Assembly: GCA_030680795.1 (NCBI GenBank)
Contig: JAUXUL010000001.1
Coordinates: forward strand, 186,001-250,000
Length of the DNA: 64,000 nucleotides
Source of the DNA: Anaerolineales bacterium
GTDB taxonomy: Bacteria; Chloroflexota; Anaerolineae; Anaerolineales; Villigracilaceae
Direction of reading: 5' to 3'
This document shows, piece by piece, positions 7,774 through 16,111 of the stretch (the first letter of the stretch is position 1; every line of letters begins with the position of its first letter). The position numbers and the translations under genes were made by a program. Under the pieces are notes generated by a model. The model searched no databases. It was given only the letters and a program-made list of their open reading frames with translations, and was not told where the DNA came from.

Positions 7774-8565
7774 CTAAATCGTGCCCTTGTACATGCCACC
7801 GTCTACACTTAACATGACGCCGGTGATATAAGAAGCGGCAGGGGAGACCATGAACACAGCGGCATTTGCAAACTCTTCAGGATCAGCCATCCTCCCAAAC
7901 GGACTCTCTGACGCCTGCCGTTTCGCCTCTTCCTCGACCGTTGTGTTGTTCGCTTTTGCCCGGGCAGTCATCAACTCTGTGACTCTTTCCGTCTTCGTCC
8001 AGCCTGGCAGAATGGAGTTGACACGAATGCCTTCCTTGCCGAGTTCCAACGCCAGTGTTTTGGTTAATCCAATCGTCGCCGAACGGATACTGTTTGACAA
8101 AAGCAAATTTGCAATGGGTTGTTTTACGGAGTACGAAGTTACAGTCAATATACTCGCCGCCTGCGATTTTCGTAGATAAGGAAGCGCGGCCTTTATCAAG
8201 CGGACATGTGCCATCAGGCACACGTCTATGCCTTTTTGCCAGGCTGCATCATCGAGCGAATCAATCGTGCCAGGTGGAGGTCCGCCTGCGTTGGTGATGA
8301 GAATATCCAAACCGCCAAATGCCTCGGCAGTTTGCTGAACCAGTTTTTCAGGCACATCGGGCAGGCTGACATCGCCTGCTGACCCAATTACCTGTGTGCC
8401 GGTTTCCTTGCTTAACTTCTCCGCCGTACTTTTTATCTTTACTTCATCACGTCCATTGATGGCGACCTGACAGCCTTCTTTTGCCAATGCCAGCGCGGCG
8501 GCGTAACCAAGTCCGCGTGATGAGCCGGTGACGAGAGCGCGTTTGTCTTTGAGTTTTAGATCCAT
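7774..8565 (-). CDS. Short-chain dehydrogenase/reductase (divergent FabG-like)
   Basis: 263 residues from ATG 8565, which has AAAGGAG 8 nt upstream; reading further upstream lacks a site. Rossmann motif TGSSRGLGYAAALALAKEG (about 12-30), the NAG motif (ITNAGGPPPG, about 90) and the C-terminal PGWTKTERV region are clear. The canonical YxxxK catalytic pair is not obvious. In its place are TSYSVKQPIANLLLSNSIRS and a following TKTLA, a variant known from a branch of 3-oxoacyl-ACP-reductase-like SDRs. NAD(P)-dependent oxidoreductase; substrate unknown. Confidence 0.85.
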   Translation of the reverse strand: MDLKLKDKRALVTGSSRGLGYAAALALAKEGCQVAINGRDEVKIKSTAEKLSKETGTQVIGSAGDVSLPDVPEKLVQQTAEAFGGLDILITNAGGPPPGTIDSLDDAAWQKGIDVCLMAHVRLIKAALPYLRKSQAASILTVTSYSVKQPIANLLLSNSIRSATIGLTKTLALELGKEGIRVNSILPGWTKTERVTELMTARAKANNTTVEEEAKRQASESPFGRMADPEEFANAAVFMVSPAASYITGVMLSVDGGMYKGTI

Positions 8566-8587
8566 AGTTGGTTCTCCTTTTTTTTCT

Positions 8588-8652
8588 AAACACGAAGGAC
8601 ACAAAGGGTACGAAGGTTTAAAACTTTGTGTACTTCGTGTCCTTTGTGTTTA
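8588..8652. repeat. Palindromic repeat that supplies the stop codon of the DUF503 gene
   Basis: AAACACGAAGGACACAAAGG and its imperfect inverted partner ending CTTCGTGTCCTTTGTGTTT form a 65-bp palindrome. On the minus strand the TAA stop of the DUF503 gene (8650-8652) lies in its terminal TTTTAAACAC, so the element defines the C-terminus of that protein. Confidence 0.65.
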
Positions 8653-8931
8653 AAAGACTTCAATTTTTTCATCAATTACCTGTCCATCAGGCCAATTCGC
8701 TGCCACCCATTTTGCCACACTTTGCAAGGACTGTTGCAATGTCACTGCATCTGAGTTGACCATTGCACAGGCAATCACCGCCTCCTGCCATTTGTCCTGC
8801 AAATCCATCTCTGCCACGGAGACGTTGAACTCACGATGCAGGCGCGAGATAAGCGGCTTGAGCCGTCCGCGCTTTTCTTTGAGGGAGGCGCAGGTGGGGA
8901 GGTGCAGGTGGATGGTGAGGATGGCAAGCAT
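8650..8931 (-). CDS. DUF503 (YlxP-like) protein
   Basis: 93 residues matching the small DUF503/YlxP family: MLAILTIHLHLPTCASLKEK at the start, a Lys-rich RLKPLISRLHREFNVSVAE segment, then an acidic second half. In other bacteria ylxP is found among ribosome-maturation genes (nusA-infB-rbfA); here it is not. The biochemical role is unknown. The stop codon is provided by the palindromic repeat at 8588-8652. Confidence 0.85.
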   Translation of the reverse strand: MLAILTIHLHLPTCASLKEKRGRLKPLISRLHREFNVSVAEMDLQDKWQEAVIACAMVNSDAVTLQQSLQSVAKWVAANWPDGQVIDEKIEVF

Positions 8932-8973
8932 GGTTTGATTTGTCGAGATTGATATATTTCAACTTCTACAGCT

Positions 8974-9699
8974 TTATAACATCGCCCGCTCTGCAAGTAT
9001 ACTGGCAGAAATTTTAGTATGTAGTTCTGACACAGAATCATAATTCCAGAATTTTACGAACGGTTTGATGGATGTAAAAGCACTAAATCCAATTTTGCTG
9101 TCAAACTCTGCTCGCCTTTGATTATCTGCCACAATATAGAAATTTATCCTGAAATCTTGAAACTCAACAAACTTTAGCAATGAGTTGTAAATATCCGTTG
9201 AATGTTCTATTTCAAAAAATGAATTGGGGTATTTCCTGGAATTAATCCAAGTTACATCAATTGTTAATGCGCGGCGCAACACTTCGTCGCAGGTGAATTC
9301 GTATAATTTTGAAACTGTTGTAACGTCTCCCAATTTTTGTTTTGAAAAAGGCTTGTTCTTGTCTTGTGATGGCACAAATGTTTGAAAACCTTTCATATTG
9401 CCAATTTCAACAACCAACCCCTGAAAAAAGTAATGGGAATATTCCCGTTCTTTTTTTGATTCTTTTGCATTGGAGAATAATTCCATCACTTTTACTTTTT
9501 CTGAAGTTAATGCCCAGAGTCCTGAACGAACTTTGAAAAATTCGCCACGCGTTTGTACGATTCTTCTTATAGTTGCAAATGGCGTTTTTGTCCCCCATTT
9601 GCAATCGGAAATATTAGTCGCGGCTTGATATAACTGACCAAGCGTTGCATAGCCGCCGTTTTGTTTCATGGCTAGAATCACTGCTTCATGTTGTTTCAT
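8974..9699 (-). CDS. HARE-HTH protein with a restriction-nuclease-like C-terminal domain
   Basis: About 241 residues. Residues 1-75 resemble the HARE-HTH domain: AVILAMKQNGGYATLGQLYQ, then TKTPFATIRRIVQ and FFKVRSGLWAL. The C-terminal half has RRALTIDVTWINSRKYPNSF followed by FEIEHSTDIYNSLLKFVEF, an arrangement (D, then ExE on a strand, then a helix) that recalls PD-(D/E)XK-type nuclease folds. HARE-HTH modules are known fused to restriction endonucleases and are tied to DNA modification. The gene is clearly more AT-rich than its neighbours, which suggests transfer. The ATG at 9699 follows GGTGG; a TTG 6 bp upstream is less likely. Nuclease activity is inference. Confidence 0.6.
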   Translation of the reverse strand: MKQHEAVILAMKQNGGYATLGQLYQAATNISDCKWGTKTPFATIRRIVQTRGEFFKVRSGLWALTSEKVKVMELFSNAKESKKEREYSHYFFQGLVVEIGNMKGFQTFVPSQDKNKPFSKQKLGDVTTVSKLYEFTCDEVLRRALTIDVTWINSRKYPNSFFEIEHSTDIYNSLLKFVEFQDFRINFYIVADNQRRAEFDSKIGFSAFTSIKPFVKFWNYDSVSELHTKISASILAERAML

Positions 9700-9827
9700 T
9701 TGCAAACCACCATTTCAAGAAAGGCTTTATGGGCTGGAAAAATAAATGTTTTTTGTGTTGAACAGATATTAATTTTCCCTTTTCCAATATCTTCAAAAAC
9801 CCAAAAATATTTTAACCGTTGGTCTAT

Positions 9828-9833
9828 TATAAT
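9828..9833 (+). promoter_or_regulatory. -10 element giving a leaderless folC mRNA
   Basis: A perfect TATAAT ends 6 nt before the ATG at 9840. No Shine-Dalgarno sequence is present. Confidence 0.5.
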
Positions 9834-9839
9834 CTTCGC

Positions 9840-11219
9840 ATGGATATAGAAACTTCCTATAACAAAGCCCTCGATTACCTCTACTCTTTTGTGGATTATA
9901 GCCTGAAACATTCCTCCGAACTTGCCAAGGCGGACTTCAACCTCGGCCGTATGTTCGCGTTGATGGAGTCAATGGGGAAGCCACAGAATAAGTATCCCAT
10001 CATTCACGTGGCGGGGACGAAGGGCAAAGGCTCGGTTTCAGCGCTTTGTGCGGTGGGAATGCAGGCTGCCGGATATAAGACGGGGTTGTATACGTCGCCG
10101 CACTTGCTGGATTACGCAGAGCGGATCCAAATCAATGGCGAACCGATCTCGCATGAGCAGTTGGTTGAGATAGTGGAAGAGATCAAGCCGCATGTGGTGA
10201 AGATAGAAAAACTAACTACGTTTGAGATCACTACGGCGCTGGCATTCATGGCGTTTGCAAAGCATGGAGTCAATGCGGCGGTGTTTGAAGTAGGCTTGGG
10301 TGGACGGCTCGACGCGACCAATATTGTCACGCCTAAGGTTTCGGTTATCACTTCATTGTCGTACGATCACATGGCTGTGCTTGGGAATACTCTGGCTTTG
10401 ATCGCGGGGGAGAAGGCCGGTATTATCAAACGTGGCATACCAGTGGTTTCCTCCCCACAAAAGGAAGAAGCCCTCGAAGTTTTGGAACGCGCAGCCAAAC
10501 TAAAGAATGCAGAGCTAACTTTGGTGGGGCGGGATGTAAAGTTTAAGTTGATCGAGTCATCTTTGGAAGGGCAAAAGCTGACGGTGGACGGTGGGCGGTG
10601 GACGGTGGACGATGGTCAAAAATCGAAGGTCGAAGATCAGTTGTCTACGGTCTACGGTCCATCGTCCTTCGTCGAATTGCAAATTCCCCTGCTTGGCTCT
10701 CATCAACTTGAAAACGCGGCGACGGCTTATACAGCTTTGAAAGTCAGCGGGATTCCACTTACCGATGAACACATCCAAAAAGGGTTTTCACAAATACAAT
10801 GGCGCGCCCGCTTTGAAGTAGCGCGGCGCGACCCGCCGGTGATTTTTGACTCAGCGCATAATCAGGATTCGTTTGCGAAGTTGAGCGAAACCCTGCAAAC
10901 ATACTTTCCCGATAAAATGGTTTATCTCATCTTTGGCGCGTCGGAGGATAAGAACATCCCCGGCATGTTTGCGGAGCTGAAATCGAAGATCAGGAAAATT
11001 ATCATCACGCGCGCCGATCATCCACGCGCATTGGAAGTGGAAAAAATTCAATCGTTGGCAGAGCAGGCTGGGGTGGAGTCGGAGGCGGTTGTCCCGGTCA
11101 ATCATGCTTTGGCGCGGGCGTTAGGATTGTCGTCAAAAGATGGTAGCATTGTATTATCCGCTGGCTCGATGTTTGTGACGGCGGAAGTGATGAGGGAATG
11201 GAAATTATTAAATGAGTAA
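9840..11219 (+). CDS. folC: Folylpolyglutamate synthase / dihydrofolate synthase
   Basis: Mur-ligase-family enzyme that adds glutamate to folates (and to dihydropteroate in bifunctional forms) using ATP. The P-loop is HVAGTKGKGSVSAL (about 52-65); TSPHLLDYAERIQING, VFEVGLGGRLDATN and SYDHMAVLG are family signatures; the C-terminal domain has FDSAHNQDSF and ADHPRALE. About 30 residues between ESSLEGQ and ELQIPLLGSHQLENAATAY are repeat-encoded (10574-10674). ATG 9840 is chosen because it lies 6 nt after TATAAT; a TTG 21 bp upstream is possible. The last 13 codons are a diverged duplicate of sequence now lying just before lon. 459 residues. Confidence 0.92.
   Translation: MDIETSYNKALDYLYSFVDYSLKHSSELAKADFNLGRMFALMESMGKPQNKYPIIHVAGTKGKGSVSALCAVGMQAAGYKTGLYTSPHLLDYAERIQINGEPISHEQLVEIVEEIKPHVVKIEKLTTFEITTALAFMAFAKHGVNAAVFEVGLGGRLDATNIVTPKVSVITSLSYDHMAVLGNTLALIAGEKAGIIKRGIPVVSSPQKEEALEVLERAAKLKNAELTLVGRDVKFKLIESSLEGQKLTVDGGRWTVDDGQKSKVEDQLSTVYGPSSFVELQIPLLGSHQLENAATAYTALKVSGIPLTDEHIQKGFSQIQWRARFEVARRDPPVIFDSAHNQDSFAKLSETLQTYFPDKMVYLIFGASEDKNIPGMFAELKSKIRKIIITRADHPRALEVEKIQSLAEQAGVESEAVVPVNHALARALGLSSKDGSIVLSAGSMFVTAEVMREWKLLNE
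10574..10674 (+). repeat. GTGGACGGT-type repeats translated inside folC
   Basis: GGTGGACGGTGGGCGGTGGA and nearby GGTGGACGATGG, then GTCTACGGTCCATCGTCC, form a degenerate inverted repeat. The same words occur between genes at 63453-63480. The reading frame stays open through all of it. Confidence 0.65.
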
Positions 11220-11310
11220 TTGCTCGAGGCGGCGTCCTCGCCTCCGTCCCCGGCGGCTTGAGCAATAAGCAGTGGAAATAATGAGAGAATGGAAAGCATT
11301 GAATGAGTCA
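11181..11310 (+). repeat. Palindromic insertion with duplicated folC/lon junction
   Basis: A 39-bp segment at 11181-11219 (the folC 3' end) reappears at 11272-11310 with 31 of 39 bases identical; the second copy contains the lon ATG (11303). Between them is a palindrome with TTGCTC/GAGCAA ends and a GC-rich core ending GGCGGCTTGAGCAA, related to the insertion at 2658-2702. Confidence 0.65.
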
Positions 11311-13774
11311 ACCAAACTGGAATGAAGAAGAAGATAATTTTGATCTAACGCTCTCGCAGCGGACCGAGGAACTGTATCGTATTCCGAGCATGGAGCCAAA
11401 AGCCGATGGCTTGATCGAGGCGGCTGTTTTGCCGTTGCGTGACATGGTTATTTTTCCGCGCATGGTTTCACCGATCTTTGTCGGGCGCGAGTCCTCCATA
11501 CTGGCGGTGCAGGGGGCGCACCGTAAAGAACAAACCCTGATCGGTTTAACGCAAAGGGACGCCGAACTGGACGACCCAAGCGCGGATGACTTTTTGCCAA
11601 TCGGTGTGGAGATGGCAGTGGGGCGTTTGCTGAGCATGCCGGATGGCTCACACTCCGCGCTTGTGCAGGGACGGCGGCGCGTGGAGATCGTGGAATTCAT
11701 ACAATTAAAGCCATATATCAAAGTGCGCGCACGCGTGACCTATGAATCGCAAACCGCGGACAGACAAACACAGGCGTTGATGCGCTCTGCGTTGAGTCTG
11801 TTTGAGCGTTGCGTGCAACTCGATCGTTCGATTCCTGAAGAGGCGCATTTATTTGCGTTGAATATTTCCGAACCCGGTTGGCTGACCGATATGATCGCCA
11901 CATCGCTTTCATTGACTTACGAAGCCAAGCTGCGTTTGCTGATGCTGGTTGATCCGAAAACGCGTCTGGGGCAATTGAACAGTTTGCTGGCGCAGGAAGT
12001 GGATGTGCTTGAACTTGAAGATGAGATCCACTCGCGTGTGCAGAATGAAGTGGATAAAAGCCAGCGAGAGTTTTATTTGCGCGAGCAGATGAAGCAGATC
12101 CAAAATGAATTGGGCGAAGGTGATATTTTCACGCGCGATGCTTCGGATCTAAAGAAAAAAGTGGATGCGGCTAATCTTCCTGAAGAAGCGAAGAAGGTTG
12201 CGTTGAAGGAATTGGAGCGCCTCAATCAAATGTCGCCGATGGCACCTGAGGTGGGTATTATCCGCACGTATATTGATTGGATCATTGACCTGCCGTGGAA
12301 TAATTCCACGCCTGATAATTTGGATGTAAGAAACGCAGCAAAAATCCTGGAGCGCGATCATTATGGTTTGAAGAAAGCCAAGGAAAGAATTCTGGAATAT
12401 ATCGCTGTGCGTTCCTTGAAACCAAAAAAGGAACGCCAGCCGATTTTATGTTTTGTGGGCCCGCCCGGCGTGGGTAAAACCTCCCTGGGTCGTTCCATTG
12501 CGGATGCGCTTGGGCGCAAATTTGTGCGTGTCTCACTTGGCGGCGTGCGCGACGAAGCGGAAATTCGCGGACATCGCCGCACCTACATCGGCGCATTGCC
12601 CGGGCGGATCATTCAGACGATGAAACGGGCTGGCACCGCCAATCCGCTTTTCATGCTGGATGAAATTGACAAGTTGTATTCAGACTTTCGCGGCGATCCG
12701 GCCTCGGCCATGCTTGAGGTGCTGGACCCTGAGCAGAACTTCGCTTTTAGCGACCACTACCTCGAACTGCCGTTTGATCTTTCCAAAGCCATGTTCGTGA
12801 CAACAGCCAATTCACTTTCCACGATTCCTGCGCCCTTGCTCGACCGCATGGAAGTGATCGAATTCCCCGGTTACATCGAAGAAGAAAAAATAGAGATCGC
12901 CAACCGCTATCTCATTCCACGCCAATTGGAAGAAAACGGAATTGACAACCTCGGTTTGGTTTTGGAACTGGCAGCACTGCAACGCATTATTCGTGAATAC
13001 ACCTATGAAGCCGGTGTGCGCGGATTGGAACGCGAGATCGGGCGCATCTGCCGTAAAGTGGCGCGGTTGAAAGCGGAGGGCAGGAAGTACCCTGTCTCGA
13101 TTGCTCCGGAGATGATCGAAAAATTATTGGGACCGCAACAGGTCTTTCCCTCTGAAGCCGAGCGGACGGATGAAGTTGGTGTGGCCACCAGCCTGGCCTG
13201 GACAGAGACCGGCGGCGAGATCATGGCGGTGGAAGTTGCCATCCTCGAAGGTAAAGGCGGCCTGCAAATGACCGGGCAGATGGGCGAGGTGATGCAGGAA
13301 TCAGGTCAAGCCGCGCTCACCTATATTAAGTCACGCGCCGCCGCGTTGAAAATTAACCTGGATGTTTTCGAGCGTTTGGATATTCATGTCCATATGCCTG
13401 AAGGCGGTATTCCGAAGGATGGCCCGTCCGCTGGAATTACAATGGCGACAGCAATCGTATCTGCATTGACGGGGCGTCCTGTTCACCGCCATGTGGGCAT
13501 GACCGGCGAGATCACCCTGCGCGGACGTGTGCTTCCGATTGGCGGTGTGCGCGAGAAAGTCCTGGCCGCCCACCGTGCCGGACTCAAAACCGTCATATTG
13601 CCGGAAAAGAATTTAAAGGATTTGGTGGATATGCCAAAGACCGCCAAATCTGAACTCAAGATCGTGCCCGTCAAACACATGGATGATGTATTGGCAATTG
13701 CACTTTCTAATAAAGTGACAGTTGAACCTCCCCGCCCGAAAAAACCTGCGCGTGAGGAAAATCAGGACGATTAA
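11303..13774 (+). CDS. lon: ATP-dependent Lon protease (LonA)
   Basis: Cytoplasmic AAA+ serine protease that degrades misfolded and regulatory proteins. The N-terminal substrate-binding LON domain (about 35-235) begins with AAVLPLRDMVIFPRMVSPIF. The Walker A is GPPGVGKTSLG at about 386; Walker B lies in PLFMLDEIDKL. The protease domain has the catalytic serine in GIPKDGPSAGIT (about 710) and the lysine in GVREKVLAAHRAG (about 752). 823 residues, normal length. The start ATG lies in the duplicated folC end; no good ribosome binding site is seen, so translational coupling may once have applied. Confidence 0.97.
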   Translation: MSQPNWNEEEDNFDLTLSQRTEELYRIPSMEPKADGLIEAAVLPLRDMVIFPRMVSPIFVGRESSILAVQGAHRKEQTLIGLTQRDAELDDPSADDFLPIGVEMAVGRLLSMPDGSHSALVQGRRRVEIVEFIQLKPYIKVRARVTYESQTADRQTQALMRSALSLFERCVQLDRSIPEEAHLFALNISEPGWLTDMIATSLSLTYEAKLRLLMLVDPKTRLGQLNSLLAQEVDVLELEDEIHSRVQNEVDKSQREFYLREQMKQIQNELGEGDIFTRDASDLKKKVDAANLPEEAKKVALKELERLNQMSPMAPEVGIIRTYIDWIIDLPWNNSTPDNLDVRNAAKILERDHYGLKKAKERILEYIAVRSLKPKKERQPILCFVGPPGVGKTSLGRSIADALGRKFVRVSLGGVRDEAEIRGHRRTYIGALPGRIIQTMKRAGTANPLFMLDEIDKLYSDFRGDPASAMLEVLDPEQNFAFSDHYLELPFDLSKAMFVTTANSLSTIPAPLLDRMEVIEFPGYIEEEKIEIANRYLIPRQLEENGIDNLGLVLELAALQRIIREYTYEAGVRGLEREIGRICRKVARLKAEGRKYPVSIAPEMIEKLLGPQQVFPSEAERTDEVGVATSLAWTETGGEIMAVEVAILEGKGGLQMTGQMGEVMQESGQAALTYIKSRAAALKINLDVFERLDIHVHMPEGGIPKDGPSAGITMATAIVSALTGRPVHRHVGMTGEITLRGRVLPIGGVREKVLAAHRAGLKTVILPEKNLKDLVDMPKTAKSELKIVPVKHMDDVLAIALSNKVTVEPPRPKKPAREENQDD

Positions 13775-13780
13775 TATTAA

Positions 13781-13892
13781 TAACTCACCTTACACAGTGT
13801 CATGCTGACCGAAGCAAAGCATCTCGTATTTCAGCAGTAGAGACCCTTCGCTCCTCTCAGGGCATCACGATTGAGTGTGTAAGGTCACTTAA
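13781..13892. repeat. TIR-bounded small repeat element, copy B
   Basis: Ends TAACTCACCTTACACA and TGTGTAAGGTCACTT are inverted. The interior (GTCATGCTGACCGAAGC, ATCTCGTATTTCAGCAGTAG, AGACCCTTCGCTCC) is the reverse complement of copy C at 42545-42658. It begins 7 bp after the lon stop. Confidence 0.7.
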
Positions 13893-14009
13893 TAATTATT
13901 TCATAACAAAACTTTTTGAAAGCGACATGGATGATAAAATATCCAAGTCGTTTATTTTATCGTCTTGAGCCGAGCAGTCGCAGGACGTATATAGTCTGAA
14001 AAATTATCC

Positions 14010-14819
14010 ATGTTGAATCTAGAAAATAAAGTTGTTCTCATCACTGGCGCATCTTCGGGTTTTGGCGAAGATGCCGCGCTCCTCTTCGCAAAAGAAGGAT
14101 GCAGGCTGGTACTCGCCGCGCGGCGCATAGACCGCCTGCAAAATCTTGCAGAAAGAATCCAGCAGGCAGGCGGCGAAGCGCTTGCCATCCCTGTGGATGT
14201 TACGGACCGCGCAGATATCGAATACATGCTTCAATCCGCGCTTGATCTATATGGGCAGATCGATATTCTCTTCAACAATGCAGGCATTGGTAGGGTGGCT
14301 TGGTACGAGAATCATACGCCCGAACGCGATATTGATTTGCTGGTGCAGGTCAATTTGATCGGGCTCATGCAAGTTACGCGTACCGTGTTGCCGCATATGC
14401 TGGGGCGCCGTCAGGGACATATCATCAATATGATTTCGGTTGCGGGACTGATCTCTCCGCCATTGATCGTATCCTACTCAGCCAGCAAATTTGGTGCGCG
14501 CGCCTTCACCGATGCGCTGCGCCGTGAAGTAGCGCCGCTTGGGATCAAAGTGAGCGGCATTTATCCCGGCCCCGCCGCTACGGAATTTGGCCAGCACATC
14601 GGTAGGAACGCAGCCTATGGTTCTATTCGATCCAAATTTAGATCGCGCATGTCATCCGAATATGTAGCCAGCCGCGTGGTGGCTGTTGCCAAACATCCGC
14701 GCCGCAGCCTCGTCATTCCGTGCTGGTTTCGGATCGTCACCTCCTTCGATATGCTTTTCCCCGTCGTTGTGGATTGGATTTCATACATCTTTTCAAAATC
14801 AAAACATAAATTGGATTAA
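14010..14819 (+). CDS. Short-chain dehydrogenase/reductase
   Basis: 269-residue classical SDR. The cofactor motif TGASSGFGEDAALLFAKEG (about 11-29), NNAGIGR (about 90), the catalytic serine in NMISVAG and the YSASKFG tyrosine/lysine pair (about 157-161) are all present. PGPAATEFGQ follows in the substrate region. The C-terminus ends with a hydrophobic stretch (FDMLFPVVVDWISYIF) that could associate with the membrane. Substrate unknown. It is followed 42 bp later by an M24 peptidase on the same strand. Confidence 0.88.
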   Translation: MLNLENKVVLITGASSGFGEDAALLFAKEGCRLVLAARRIDRLQNLAERIQQAGGEALAIPVDVTDRADIEYMLQSALDLYGQIDILFNNAGIGRVAWYENHTPERDIDLLVQVNLIGLMQVTRTVLPHMLGRRQGHIINMISVAGLISPPLIVSYSASKFGARAFTDALRREVAPLGIKVSGIYPGPAATEFGQHIGRNAAYGSIRSKFRSRMSSEYVASRVVAVAKHPRRSLVIPCWFRIVTSFDMLFPVVVDWISYIFSKSKHKLD

Positions 14820-14861
14820 CGCTCAAAACGCCGCCCCTGGCGGGGTTCATAGGAGACATTT

Positions 14862-15977
14862 ATGACTCGAACTCGACTCAACAACCTGACCGCCTCACTT
14901 CGAACCTCCGGGCTTGATGCGGTTATTCTGAATCCTGGTCCTACCCTGAAATATCTGAGCGGGTTGAACTTCCATTTGATGGAACGCCCGGTCGTCTTGT
15001 TTATTGTGCCAGATCAAGAGCCTGTGCTTGTGCTGCCTGAACTTGAATTACCCAAAGTGGATTTATTTCCATATAAGGTACAAGCCTTCGGGTATGGTGA
15101 GGATCCGTCCGAGTGGGATGATATTTTTCGAAACGCCGCGCAGACACTCGGTCTGACGCGAAGCGGGAGGAAGCGGATCGGAGTCGAACCGCGTCAATTG
15201 CGTTTGCTGGAATTCCGTCATGTCAAAGCAGGCGCACCCGCAGCGGATTATCCAGATGCAACGGATGTGCTGGCTGGGTTGCGCCTCAAAAAAGATAAAA
15301 CCGAAGTGGATGCAATGCGTCGCGCAGTGAAGATCGCTCAGGATGCGCTGGAAACGACAATTCTATTGATGAAGATCGGCATGACTGAGCGCGAGTTATC
15401 CTCTGAGCTGGTGATTCAATTGTTCAAACATGGCTCTGATCCTGAATTGCCCTTTGCGCCAATTGTCTCTAGCGGGCCGAACTCCACCAACCCGCACGCC
15501 TCACCGACTGAAAGAAAATTGCAAGCAGGCGACCTGCTGGTTGTGGATTGGGGCGCGGCTTATGACGGTTATATCTCGGATTTGACGCGCACCTTTGCAG
15601 TGGGCGAGGTGGACGATGAATATAAAAAGATCCACAAAATCGTGCAGGAGGCAAATGCCGCCGGCCGCGCCGCCGCCATGCCCGGCCTGCCTTGCGCGAA
15701 TGTGGATTATGCCGCGCGCGCTGTTATCGAGCAGGCGGGCTATGGAAAGTATTTTACGCATCGGACGGGTCATGGAATTGGCATGGAAGGGCACGAAGAC
15801 CCATATATACGCGGCGACAATCTGCAATTGCTCGAGCCAGGCATGGCATTCACCGTCGAACCAGGCATTTATTTGCCAGGCCGCAACGGCGTGAGGATCG
15901 AAGATAATCTGGTCATTACAGAAGACGGCGCGGAGTGTTTGTCAGATATGCCGAGGGAGATAAGAGTGGTGGGGTGA
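14862..15977 (+). CDS. M24-family metallopeptidase (Xaa-Pro aminopeptidase/dipeptidase type)
   Basis: 371 residues. N-terminal creatinase-like domain (about 1-130) and C-terminal pita-bread domain with the dinuclear metal ligands: VDWGAAYDGYISDLTRTF (two Asp), HRTGHGIGMEGHEDP (His), FTVEPGIYLPG (Glu) and GVRIEDNLVIT (Glu). Enzymes of this group remove residues next to proline or split Xaa-Pro dipeptides in the cytoplasm. The ATG follows AGGAGACATTT, a clear ribosome binding site. The symbol pepQ/pepP cannot be decided from sequence alone. Confidence 0.9.
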   Translation: MTRTRLNNLTASLRTSGLDAVILNPGPTLKYLSGLNFHLMERPVVLFIVPDQEPVLVLPELELPKVDLFPYKVQAFGYGEDPSEWDDIFRNAAQTLGLTRSGRKRIGVEPRQLRLLEFRHVKAGAPAADYPDATDVLAGLRLKKDKTEVDAMRRAVKIAQDALETTILLMKIGMTERELSSELVIQLFKHGSDPELPFAPIVSSGPNSTNPHASPTERKLQAGDLLVVDWGAAYDGYISDLTRTFAVGEVDDEYKKIHKIVQEANAAGRAAAMPGLPCANVDYAARAVIEQAGYGKYFTHRTGHGIGMEGHEDPYIRGDNLQLLEPGMAFTVEPGIYLPGRNGVRIEDNLVITEDGAECLSDMPREIRVVG

Positions 15978-16016
15978 TCAAAGAAAAAATCCGTAAAATA
16001 ATCTTTACTGTATCTT

Positions 16017-16022
16017 TATAAT
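16017..16022 (+). promoter_or_regulatory. -10 element upstream of the Met-rich secreted protein gene
   Basis: TATAAT lies 90 bp before the gene; no convincing -35 hexamer is seen at 17 bp, so an activator may be needed. It could be the target of the response regulator encoded downstream. Confidence 0.35.
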
Positions 16023-16111
16023 CGCTTTACACCCTCTTCAATGGAGAATCCTATACTTGCGTCATCAAACAACACACAAATGTGTGAATCGCAAACAAGA
16101 GGAGATTACCC

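Noticed and set aside
9696-9911. 71-codon minus-strand frame overlapping the folC start
   Set aside because: It covers the leaderless folC promoter and start, has no ribosome binding site and no domain; probably not a gene.
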